From Saccharothrix saharensis (lineage in GTDB: Bacteria; Actinomycetota; Actinomycetes; Mycobacteriales; Pseudonocardiaceae): a stretch of DNA of 64,000 nt. Under the pieces are notes generated by a model. The model was not told where the DNA came from. It was given only the letters and a program-made list of their open reading frames with translations, and made no database searches. The translations under genes were made by a program, and so were the position numbers. Positions 44,662 to 52,633 of the stretch are shown piece after piece. Numbering within the stretch: the stretch's first letter is position 1; each line of letters opens with the position of its first letter. The stretch is from contig NZ_VFPP01000001.1 of assembly GCF_006716745.1 (NCBI RefSeq), positions 8,009,386 through 8,073,385 on the forward strand, read 5' to 3'.

Positions 44662-44668
44662 TGTGCGG

Positions 44669-44699
44669 GTGCGGTTCCCGGACCTCCCGGGAACCGCAC
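44669..44699. terminator. Bidirectional terminator hairpin
   Basis: GTGCGGTTCCCGG and its exact complement (13-bp stem, loop ACCTC) lie between the convergent F420-type and nitroreductase genes. Confidence 0.8.
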
Positions 44700-44710
44700 G
44701 GCCCGCTCGC

Positions 44711-45298
44711 CTACCAGCGCCCGAAGCGCACGGCCTCCTCGAACGGCCGGCGCTCGCGCGACCGGGGTGACGCGCCTTCCGCGACCTCGTCCCCGGCGCC
44801 GTGCCCGATCGCGATCGCGCCGACCGGCACGTGGCTGTCGGGCACGCCGTACCGCTCGCGAACCGGGCCGAAGTCGTCCGCGCCGATGCCGAAGTACACC
44901 GCGCCGAGCCCTTCGTCCACCGCGGTCTGCAGGACCAGCAGCACCGCCATGCCCGTGTCGACGTACCAGAACGGCACGGGCCAGCGGTCCTCGCTGCGGT
45001 CGGTCCACCCCTTGTCCGGCTCGGCGTACCGGTCCAGGTAGGCGTCCTTCACCGCGAACGCGACCACGACCACCGGCGCGGTCTTCACCGTGTCGTAGGT
45101 CCACAGGTGGCGCAGCGAGTCGTAGAACCCGACCGTCTCCTCGCCCCGCAGCACCAGGAACGCCTGCCCCTGCGAGTACCCGGCCGACGGGCCGCGCAGC
45201 GCGTTGCGCAGGATCCGCCGCACGGCCTCGTCCGGCACCGGCTCGTCGGTGAACTCGCGCACCATCCGCCGGCGGCGCACCACGTCCTGGAACTCCAC
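44711..45298 (-). CDS. Nitroreductase-family oxidoreductase
   Basis: A 195-residue FMN-binding nitroreductase. VVRRRRMVREFTDEPVPDEA holds the phosphate-binding RRRxxRxF motif, ALRGPSAGYSQGQAFLV the isoalloxazine-contact region, and VDEGLGAVYFGIGA the C-terminal FMN loop. Family enzymes reduce nitro compounds, quinones or enones with NAD(P)H. GTG 45298 is chosen as start because the family begins just there; a GTG eight codons further upstream is possible. It sits downstream of the broken RNA ligase on the same strand. Confidence 0.9.
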   Translation of the reverse strand: MEFQDVVRRRRMVREFTDEPVPDEAVRRILRNALRGPSAGYSQGQAFLVLRGEETVGFYDSLRHLWTYDTVKTAPVVVVAFAVKDAYLDRYAEPDKGWTDRSEDRWPVPFWYVDTGMAVLLVLQTAVDEGLGAVYFGIGADDFGPVRERYGVPDSHVPVGAIAIGHGAGDEVAEGASPRSRERRPFEEAVRFGRW

Positions 45299-45330
45299 GG
45301 AAAACCCCGTCTCCTCGACCGACACCGGGC

Positions 45331-45850
45331 TCAGCGCAGGGTCGGCACGTCCCCGTCGCCCACCCGGACGACGTCGACACCGCGCAGCCCGCTCCGCCAC
45401 GAGGCAACCACATCGTCGAGCACGGCGGCAGACACCGGACGGCGGCCCAACCCGATCGCGAACCGCACCGCGTCCGGCGTCCCCGCCGCCTCCAGGCCGG
45501 CGAGCAGCGCCCGCACCCGGCCCCGCACCGGGCCGACGACGTGCACCACGTCCAGCACGTCGGACAACGCGCGCGTGACGCGGCCGGCCACGGCGTCCGG
45601 CGCCGGTCCGGGGTCGGCGGCGGGCTCCTCGACCCACCGCACCCTGGAGCCCCTTGACCCACGACCGGGACGGGTGGTGCGCCGAGTCGGGCGACCGCGC
45701 GTGCAGCCCGTCGGGCTTCTCGGTGACCACCACCTCACGGCCGCGCAGCCCGTCGAGGTCGGCGACCCGCACGTCGTCCGGCGACGTGCCCGGCGACCAC
45801 GGCAGGTGCGGCGTGCGCGGGTAGGCCGTGCGTGGGTGAGCCGTGCGCAC
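45331..45850 (-). pseudogene. RNA ligase (T4 Rnl-like) pseudogene
   Basis: From GTG 45850 the first 70 codons read YPRTPHLPWSPG, then VVVTEKPDG, then LHARSPDSAHHPSRSWVKGL. In intact actinomycete relatives the EKxDG motif carries the Lys that takes AMP and is followed by about ten residues missing here, then the LHARSxDSAHHPSR block and about 250 more residues. Here the reading frame breaks near 45640 and only about 100 further coding-like codons remain in another frame (ending GDVPTLR). About half of the enzyme is gone, including motifs III-V. A nick-sealing activity is not expected. Confidence 0.7.
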
Positions 45851-45996
45851 AGCCCCCTCCGTCGCCGTCGCCGGGATCCGACGTGAACGACAGGGATCGC
45901 GACCCCGACCGATCGACCGGTTTCGGCCGTGCGCCCGCCGCGCCCGGCACTCGATACGATGACGGGTCGAGAACGGTCGGAAGAGAAAGGACGAAC

Positions 45997-47865
45997 GTGG
46001 AGACGCTCGAGTTCCAGTCGGAGGCGCGTCAGCTCCTGCGGCTGATGATCCACTCGGTCTACTCGAACAAGGACACGTTCCTGCGCGAGCTGGTGTCCAA
46101 CGCCTCGGACGCGCTGGACAAGCTCAGGCTGGAGACGTTCCGCGACAAGGACCTGGTCGCGGACACGTCGGACCTCCACGTCGCCATCGAGGTGGACCGG
46201 GGGGCGCGCACGCTCACGATCCGCGACAACGGCATCGGCATGACCCGCGAGGACGTGATCGGGCTCATCGGCACGATCGCGAAGTCCGGCACGGCCGAGT
46301 TCCTGCAGAAGCTGAAGGAGTCCCAGGACGCCGCCGCCTCGCAGGACCTCATCGGCCAGTTCGGCATCGGCTTCTACTCCTCGTTCATGGTCGCCGACAA
46401 GGTCACGCTGGTGACCAGGCACCCGCGCGCGGAGGGCGTCCGGTGGGAGTCCACCGGCGAGGGCACTTACACGATCGAGGACGTCGAGGACGCGCCGCAG
46501 GGCACCTCCGTCACCCTCCACCTCAAGCCGGCCGACCCCGAGGACCACCTGGCCGACTACACCTCCACCGCGAAGATCACCGAGATCGTCAAGCGGTACG
46601 CCGACTTCATCACCTGGCCGATCCGGATGGCGAAGGAGGACGGCGGCGAGCCGACCACGATCAACTCGCGCAAGGCGCTGTGGGCGCGGCCCGCCTCGGA
46701 GGTCACCGAGGACGAGTACGCCGAGTTCTACCGGCACGTCAGCCACGACTGGAACAAACCGCTCGAGACCATCCGGATGCACGGCGAGGGCGTCTTCGAG
46801 TACCAGGCGCTGCTGTTCATCCCGTCGCAGGCGCCGCTGGACCTGTTCCTGCGCGAGCGCAAGCGGGGCGTGCAGCTCTACGTCAAGCGGGTCTTCATCA
46901 TGGAGGACTGCGAAGAGCTGATGCCGGAGTACCTCCGGTTCGTCAAGGGCGTGGTGGACGCCCAGGACCTCTCGCTGAACGTGTCGCGCGAACTGCTCCA
47001 GCAGGACCGCCAGATCCAGCTCGTGCGCCGCCGGCTGGTGAAGAAGGTGCTGTCGACCGTCAAGGGCCTGATGGCCGACAAGCCGGAGTCGTACGCGACG
47101 TTCTGGCGCGAGTTCGGCACCGCGGTCAAGGAGGGCCTGCTCAGCGACCCCGACAACCGCGACGCCATCCTCGACATCGCCTCGTTCGCCTCCACGGCCG
47201 ACCCGGAGCAGCCGACCACGCTCGCGCAGTACGTCGAGCGGATGAAGGACGACCAGCAGCACATCTACTACATGACCGGCGACTCGCGGGCCACCGTGGA
47301 GAACTCGCCGCACCTGGAAGCGCTGCGGGCCAAGGGCTTCGAGGTGCTGATCCTCACCGACCCGATCGACGAGATGTGGGTCGACGCGGTGCCCGGGTTC
47401 AAGGACAAGGTCTTCCAGTCGATCGCCAAGGGGCAGGTCGACCTGGAGACGGAGGAGGAGAAGGCGCAGGCCGGGGAGCGGCAGAAGGACTTCGCCGACT
47501 TCCTGGCGTGGATGACGACCACCCTGACCGACAAGGTCAAGGAGGTGCGGCTGTCCTCGCGCCTGACCACCTCGCCCGCGTGCGTCGTCGGCGACGCCCA
47601 CGACCTGACCCCGACCCTGGAGAAGATGTACCGGGCGATGGGGCAGGAGCTGCCGCCGGTCAAGCGGATCCTGGAGCTGAACCCGGACCACGCCCTGGTG
47701 TCGGGCCTGCACCGGGCGTTCGCCGACCGGGGCGGCGACGACGCGTCGCTCGCCGAGTCGGCCGAACTGCTGCACGGCATGGCGCTGCTGGCCGAAGGCG
47801 GCGACCTGCCCGACCCGTCCCGCTTCGTCCGGCTGATGTCCGAGCACCTGGAGCGGGCCCTGTGA
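45997..47865 (+). CDS. htpG: Molecular chaperone HtpG (Hsp90)
   Basis: A 622-residue Hsp90. The GHKL ATPase domain shows [16 protein letters not shown] (Asn-binding helix, about 26-41), DNGIGM (about 78) and GQFGIGFYS (about 120). The middle domain has LPLNVSRE-like [13 protein letters not shown] (about 325), with the catalytic Arg region, and the C-terminal dimerisation domain ends near 622 without an MEEVD tail, as expected in bacteria. GTG 45997 has GAAAGGA upstream. It folds client proteins in the cytosol, mostly under heat stress. Followed by a strong terminator; monocistronic. Confidence 0.97.
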
Positions 47866-47889
47866 GGTCCGACCCTGTGAGGTCGTGAC

Positions 47890-47927
47890 CCGGGCGGGCT
47901 CCCGGTCACCGCCGGGAGCCCGCCCGG
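47890..47927. terminator. Terminator after htpG
   Basis: CCGGGCGGGCTCCCGG and its perfect complement (16-bp stem, loop TCACCG), 25 bases after the htpG stop. Confidence 0.85.
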
Positions 47928-48234
47928 ACGAAGTCCTGCACCCACCCGAGGCGCCGGCCGCGGCGTCACGTCGTGCCCGGCGTCCGGCAACCGCGTGGCC
48001 CGGCCGCACCGCGCGGCGTCCCCGCTGACCACGACCTCCCGCTGGACCGACGTCGCGCACGCCCGCGGCTGCGCCGACCAACCGCATCGCCGCGGTGCGG
48101 CAACGGGTGCTCCCACTCCCCGGCGCGGGCGACACGACCGACCGGCCCACGCGGTCCGGAACCCGCAGCCGGGGCCGCTCCGACTGTCGGTGGGCGCTGC
48201 TAGCGTCCCGCCCATCGTCGAGGGGGGCTTTGCG
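47928..48234. other. Intergenic region, no gene seen
   Basis: About 300 bases between the htpG terminator and the SMI1/KNR4 gene. No frame has convincing coding composition. It should contain the promoter of the latter gene. Confidence 0.35.
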
Positions 48235-48765
48235 ATGGCCGGGGCGAAGGACGTCGTCGATCGGACGGCGGGTGCGTTGGGGTGGGCGGGGTCGGTCTCG
48301 CCCGAGCTCGACTGGGCCGCGGTGGAGGGGTGGGTGGGCACCGCTCTCCCGGCCGACTACAAGGAGTTCATGTCCCGGTTCCCGTCCGGGGTGTTCCGGG
48401 ACGTGGTCCGGATCCTCAACCCGGTGCAGGACCGGAGATGGTCGGCGGCGTTCAGGAGCGACGCCGACTCGATGCTGATCGGTGTGCGGAGCCTGTGGGA
48501 GGAGGAGGGCGGCTACCCGCCGTTCCCCGAGCCGGGAGGCCTGATCCCCTTCGCGGGTGACGTCGCGGGCGGGTCGCTGTGCTGGTTGCCGTGGACCGCC
48601 GATCCGGACGAGTGGCACGTCGTGCACCTGAGCCGGAGCTCGTACCGGACCCGGACCAGGCGGTCGATGACGGCGGTGATGCGGGAACTCGCGACCAGCC
48701 GCAGCGAGCGCAACGTGCTCGGCTGGGACCTGGCCGACACCGAGCGGACCTTCGAGCCGTTCTGA
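48235..48765 (+). CDS. SMI1/KNR4 (SUKH) family protein
   Basis: A 176-residue SUKH-superfamily protein. The family pattern is visible as a Trp near 28, LPADYKEFMSRFPSGVF near 41, and the strand pair GGLIPFAGDVAGGSLCWLP near 104 (the fold's GxxPFA element). SUKH proteins include immunity proteins of polymorphic toxin systems and scaffold proteins. GAGGGGGG lies 9 bases before the ATG. No toxin gene is adjacent, so its role here is unassigned. Confidence 0.88.
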   Translation: MAGAKDVVDRTAGALGWAGSVSPELDWAAVEGWVGTALPADYKEFMSRFPSGVFRDVVRILNPVQDRRWSAAFRSDADSMLIGVRSLWEEEGGYPPFPEPGGLIPFAGDVAGGSLCWLPWTADPDEWHVVHLSRSSYRTRTRRSMTAVMRELATSRSERNVLGWDLADTERTFEPF

Positions 48766-48810
48766 CACCGGGAGCGCGGCACCACCGCGACGCGCCCCCG
48801 GGCCGAACCG

Positions 48811-50040
48811 CTACCTCAGCGTCACCGGCAGGGACGCGTGTCCGTTGGAGATGAACGAGTGGCTCGGCTCCAGCTCGTGCGGCGGCACGGCCAGGCGCAT
48901 CTCCGGGAACCGGGCGAACAGGGCAGGCAGGGCGATCTCGGCCTCCATGCGCGCCAACGGGGAACCCAGGCAGTAGTGCACGCCGTACCCGAACGCCAGG
49001 TGGGTCTTGTCGGCCCTGGTGATGTCGAACCGGTCGGCGGTCTCGCCGTGGACCGCCTTGTCCCGGCCCGCCGCGGCGTACGCCGCCAGGATCGCGTCAC
49101 CCTTGGCGATGACCACGCCGTCGCCGAGCTCGACGTCCTCCACCGCGTAGCGCAGGGGCAGGTTCGCGATCGGGGCCTGCCAGCGCAGGGTCTCCTCGAT
49201 CACGTCCGACCAGCCGCTGGTGTCCGCCCGTACCGCGGCCAGTTGCTCCGGGTGGGTCAGCAGCGCCGTGATCGCCTGGTCCAGCAGGTTCACCGTGGTC
49301 TCGTAGCCCGCGGAGATCACCAGGATCAGGGTGTCGACCAGCTCGGCCTCCTCCAGCTTCGAGCCGTCGTCCTCGCGCACCGCGATCAGGCCGCTGGTCA
49401 GGTCGTCACCGGGGTCCTCCCGCTTCGCCGCGACCAGCTCGTGCATGATGCCGTACAGCCGCACGGCGTTCGCCTGGGCCGCCTCGGCGGTGATCGTGGT
49501 GTCGAAGACGCCGTCGACGACGCCCCGCAACTCCGCCCGCGCCGCCGCGGGCACGCCGAACAGCTGGCAGATGACCTCGATCGGGATCGGGTAGGCGTAC
49601 CGCTCCCGCAGGTCCACCGGCTGCCGTGCCGCGTCGGGCCCGTCGAGCCCGTCCAGCAGCCGGTGGGCGATCTCCTCGATCCACGGTCTCATCGCCGCCA
49701 CGCGGCGGGCCGTGAACGCCTTGGACACCAGCGAGCGCAACCGCCGGTGGTCGGTCCCGTAGGCGGTGAACATGTTCTGCACCGACACCCACAGGTGCAG
49801 GGGCCAGTCCGCGGAGATCCGGCCGCTGGTGTACTCGGGCCAGTGCTGCCGGGCGTCCTTGGAGACCCGCGGATCGCCGAGCAGGTCGCGCAGGGTGTCC
49901 TGGCGGGTCACCGACCACGCCACAACCTGGCCAGGGAGCTCCACCAGGGTCGCCGGACCGCGGGCGGCGATGGCCGCGGACTCGGCGTGGACGTCACGGC
50001 CGGTGGGGTCGAGGACGATGGGGTCGGCTGGTCGTTCCAA
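48811..50040 (-). CDS. Cytochrome P450, conservon-associated, second
   Basis: A 409-residue P450 with SAGYETT in the I-helix (near 245), ETLR in the K-helix (near 290) and FGYGVHYCLGSPLAR at the heme (near 355). All catalytic elements are present; Tyr replaces the usual His in AGxETT. TTG 50040 is chosen because GGAG lies 7 bases before it and no ATG or GTG fits. The start lies 133 bases inside the upstream P450 gene. It closely resembles the P450 at 19496 ([13 protein letters not shown] and RADKTHLxFG blocks). Last gene of the conservon operon. Confidence 0.88.
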   Translation of the reverse strand: MERPADPIVLDPTGRDVHAESAAIAARGPATLVELPGQVVAWSVTRQDTLRDLLGDPRVSKDARQHWPEYTSGRISADWPLHLWVSVQNMFTAYGTDHRRLRSLVSKAFTARRVAAMRPWIEEIAHRLLDGLDGPDAARQPVDLRERYAYPIPIEVICQLFGVPAAARAELRGVVDGVFDTTITAEAAQANAVRLYGIMHELVAAKREDPGDDLTSGLIAVREDDGSKLEEAELVDTLILVISAGYETTVNLLDQAITALLTHPEQLAAVRADTSGWSDVIEETLRWQAPIANLPLRYAVEDVELGDGVVIAKGDAILAAYAAAGRDKAVHGETADRFDITRADKTHLAFGYGVHYCLGSPLARMEAEIALPALFARFPEMRLAVPPHELEPSHSFISNGHASLPVTLR

Positions 50041-51284
50041 CGGGTTTCTCCAGGTGACTCGTCGGGGTGGACGGGCACGGCTACCGGGGTGAAACGCACG
50101 GGGAGCGCGGTGAGCGCGCGGTGGAACGGGCCGGGTCGCCAGACCAGCTGGTCGACGGGGACGGCCAGCCGCATGTCGGGCAGGGCGTCGAGGATCTTCT
50201 CCATGGCCACCGACGCGATCAGCCGCGCGGGCTGCTGCGCCGGGCAGGAGTGCACGCCCGCGCTCCAGGCGAGGTGGGCGCGGTTGCCCGAGCGCTGCTG
50301 GCCGGCCAGCGCGGGGTCGTTGTTGGCGGCCGAGAAGCTGATCACCACCGGTTCGGCGGCGGGCAGCCGGACCCCGGCGAAGTCCGTGTCCTCGACCGGG
50401 TAGCTCGCCGAGTAGTTCGCCATCGGCGGGTCGGTCCACAGCACCTCGTCCAGCGCCTCCTCGACCGGCAGGCTGCCGCCGGAGAGGGTGCCCGCGAACC
50501 GGTCGTCGGCCAGCAGCAGCCGGATGCCGTTGGCGATCAGGTTCTTCTCGGGCTCGGTGCCCGCGCCCATGAGCACGATGAGCTGGTGGATCAGCTCCTC
50601 GTCGGTCAGCCGGGCGGGGTGGGCCATCATCCACGACGGCATGTCCTGGCCGGGCCGCTGCCGCTTGAGCGCGACCAGCTCCAGCATGCACCGGGTCAGC
50701 TCGGCGTTGGCCTTCTCCGGCTCGACCAGGTCGAAGATGTCGCGCATGGCGACCACCAGCCGGTCGCCCAGCTCCGGCGGGCAGCCGTAGAGGTGGTTGA
50801 ACATCATCAGCGGCAGCAGCTGCGCGTACGCGCCGAGCAGGTCGGCCTCGCCGTCGCGGGCGAACCGCGCGATCAGCCGGTCCGCGGTCCGCTCGACGTG
50901 GGCGCGCAGCGCGTTCGCGTCGACCCGGGCGAGGCTGTCGGTGACCACGGCGCGCAGCCGCGCGTGCTGGGCGCCGTCGGTGAACAGGCAGTTGGGCCGG
51001 TACATCATCATCGGCAGCACCGGGCAGTCCGGCGGCATCTTCGCCTGCCACTGCCGCGGGTCGCGCGGGAACGCGCTGGGGTTGCGCAGCACGTCCAGCG
51101 CGGCCGAGTAGCCCACGACGAGGCTGGCGGGCACACCGGGCGCCAGCTCGACCGGTGCGACCGGCCCGTGCTCGCGCAGGGCCTGGTAGGTCGCGGCCGG
51201 GTCGGCGGCGAACTCGGGGCCGTACAGGGGCATCCGGCCCTGGTGTGCGGGACATGCCTGCCCGGGGGCGGCTTGCGAGGTCAC
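49908..51284 (-). CDS. cvnE: Cytochrome P450, conservon-associated, with altered ExxR
   Basis: A 458-residue P450 of the CYP156/157 kind. The I-helix reads MGAGTEPEKNLIANG instead of AGxET, and the K-helix has EVLW where ExxR is expected, so the near-invariant Arg is Trp. The heme loop is WSAGVHSCPAQQPAR, with Cys present but Phe replaced by Trp. Loss of ExxR is known for CYP157 members paired with CYP154 in Streptomyces conservons. The last 45 residues are Pro/Arg-rich and overlap the next P450. GTG 51284 overlaps the GTPase stop by GTGA. Confidence 0.88.
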   Translation of the reverse strand: MTSQAAPGQACPAHQGRMPLYGPEFAADPAATYQALREHGPVAPVELAPGVPASLVVGYSAALDVLRNPSAFPRDPRQWQAKMPPDCPVLPMMMYRPNCLFTDGAQHARLRAVVTDSLARVDANALRAHVERTADRLIARFARDGEADLLGAYAQLLPLMMFNHLYGCPPELGDRLVVAMRDIFDLVEPEKANAELTRCMLELVALKRQRPGQDMPSWMMAHPARLTDEELIHQLIVLMGAGTEPEKNLIANGIRLLLADDRFAGTLSGGSLPVEEALDEVLWTDPPMANYSASYPVEDTDFAGVRLPAAEPVVISFSAANNDPALAGQQRSGNRAHLAWSAGVHSCPAQQPARLIASVAMEKILDALPDMRLAVPVDQLVWRPGPFHRALTALPVRFTPVAVPVHPDESPGETRWNDQPTPSSSTPPAVTSTPSPRPSPPAVRRPWWSSLARLWRGR

Positions 51285-51907
51285 TCGGTCTCCTGGTTGC
51301 GGGTCAACAGGTACTCGACGAGGGTGACGAGCGCCTGCGTGGACGACGTCACGTCACGGGCGTCGCACGACATCAGCGGGGTCGCGGGCAGCAGGTCCAG
51401 CGCGTCGCGCAGCTCCTCGGCGGGGAACGCGGGCGCGCCGTCGAAGGAGTTGACCGCCACCGCGTACGGGATGCGCAGCTCCTCCAGCAGGCTCATGACC
51501 TCGAAGGACTGCTCCAGGCGACGGGTGTCGACCAGCACGAGCGCGCCCAGCGAGCCGTGGGCGATGTCCTTCCAGACCCGGGTGAACCGCTGCTGGCCGG
51601 GCGCGCCGAACAGGTACAGCACCAGCTCGTCGCTCAACGTCAGCCGGCCGAAGTCCAGCGCCACCGTGGTGGTGCTCTTGCCGTCGACGCCGGCCAGGTC
51701 GTCGACCAGGGCGCCCGCCTGCGTCATCGTCTCCTCGGTGCGCAGCGGGCGGATTTCCGACAGCGTGCCGACGAAAGTGGTCTTGCCGACCGCGAACGGG
51801 CCGACGATCAACAGTTTCACCGCCGTCCGCACGGTGTCGCGCAGGTAGACGCCGTGCGGAGCCGGCCGGTCCGGGGCCGGTCGGTCAGAGGCGAGCGCGG
51901 AGGCCAT
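51281..51907 (-). CDS. cvnD: Conservon small GTPase CvnD
   Basis: A 208-residue Ras-like GTPase of the MglA/CvnD type. Walker A is VGPFAVGKTTFV (about 36-47), the switch I Thr is within STTTVALDFG, Walker B/switch II is LFGAPGQQRF (G3 DxxG as GAPG), and G4 is VNSFDG (near 157). Conservon GTPases bind to the histidine-kinase/roadblock complex and give G-protein-like signalling. Its ATG overlaps the DUF742 gene by 23 bases. Confidence 0.94.
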   Translation of the reverse strand: MASALASDRPAPDRPAPHGVYLRDTVRTAVKLLIVGPFAVGKTTFVGTLSEIRPLRTEETMTQAGALVDDLAGVDGKSTTTVALDFGRLTLSDELVLYLFGAPGQQRFTRVWKDIAHGSLGALVLVDTRRLEQSFEVMSLLEELRIPYAVAVNSFDGAPAFPAEELRDALDLLPATPLMSCDARDVTSSTQALVTLVEYLLTRNQETE

Positions 51908-52238
51908 CGAGCACGTCCTTCAGCAGCTTCACGTCGGGGCGCGCGGTGTGCGACACCGCGGCGTGGGTGGCGATGTGGCCGCTGTCGACCAGGTCGGACA
52001 GCAGCACCTTGGTCACGCTGATCGGCAGCGAGAGGTGCGCGGCGATCTCGGCCACCGACAGCGCGCCGCCGCGGCACAGCTCCATCAGCCGCTTCTTCTC
52101 CGGCGACAACCCGGACACCTGCTCGCGGGTGGCGATCACGACCGTGACGGCGTCGAAGGTGTTGCGGCTGGCGTGGGCGCGACCGCCGGTCACCACGTAC
52201 GGCCGCACCAGGCCCTGCAGGCGCCTGTCGCCGCTCAC
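51885..52238 (-). CDS. cvnC: Conservon DUF742 protein CvnC
   Basis: A 117-residue DUF742 protein. LVRPYVVTGGRAHASRN is the family opening and ALSVAEIAAHLSLPISVTKV the predicted winged helix near residues 60-80. GTG 52238 overlaps the CvnB stop by GTGA. In conservons it is thought to join the complex of kinase, roadblock protein and GTPase at the membrane. Confidence 0.93.
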   Translation of the reverse strand: MSGDRRLQGLVRPYVVTGGRAHASRNTFDAVTVVIATREQVSGLSPEKKRLMELCRGGALSVAEIAAHLSLPISVTKVLLSDLVDSGHIATHAAVSHTARPDVKLLKDVLDGLRARL

Positions 52239-52633
52239 GCCGGGCTGCCCGCGCCCTGTCGCGGCGGGCTGGTGAGTTCCTTGCCCAGCCGCTGGACCAG
52301 TTCCTGGATGCGGAACGAGACCGCCTCCATGTCCACCCGGTCGGTCGCCGAGACGGCGAGGTACGCGCCGGGCCCGGCGGCGGCCAGGAAGACGTAGCCC
52401 TCGGCGAACTCGCTGACCGTCTGCCGCCACTGGGCGCTGGTCTGGCCGCAGAACTCGGCGGTGGCCCGGGCCAGCGACTGCAACGCCGACATGGCGGCGG
52501 CGTGCCGTTCGGCGTCGTCGCGGCCGATGCCGGCGGAGTGCGCCATCAGCAGCCCGTCGGCCGACAGCAGGACGGCGTGCCGCGTCTCCGGCATCTTCAG
52601 GGCGTCGTCGAGCATCCAACCCAAAGTGTTCAT
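52235..52633 (-). CDS. cvnB: Conservon roadblock/LC7 protein CvnB
   Basis: A 132-residue roadblock/LC7-domain protein: RHAVLLSADGLLMAHSAGIG holds the beta hairpin with LLSxDG, and GYVFLAAAGPGAYLAVSATD the second strand pair. Such proteins regulate the adjacent GTPase. It overlaps CvnA by ATGA. Confidence 0.95.
   Translation of the reverse strand: MNTLGWMLDDALKMPETRHAVLLSADGLLMAHSAGIGRDDAERHAAAMSALQSLARATAEFCGQTSAQWRQTVSEFAEGYVFLAAAGPGAYLAVSATDRVDMEAVSFRIQELVQRLGKELTSPPRQGAGSPA

Noticed and set aside
45331-48768. A very long minus-strand frame across htpG
   Set aside because: Antisense of htpG with no recognisable domain. Only its last ~100 codons were kept as part of the RNA ligase remnant.
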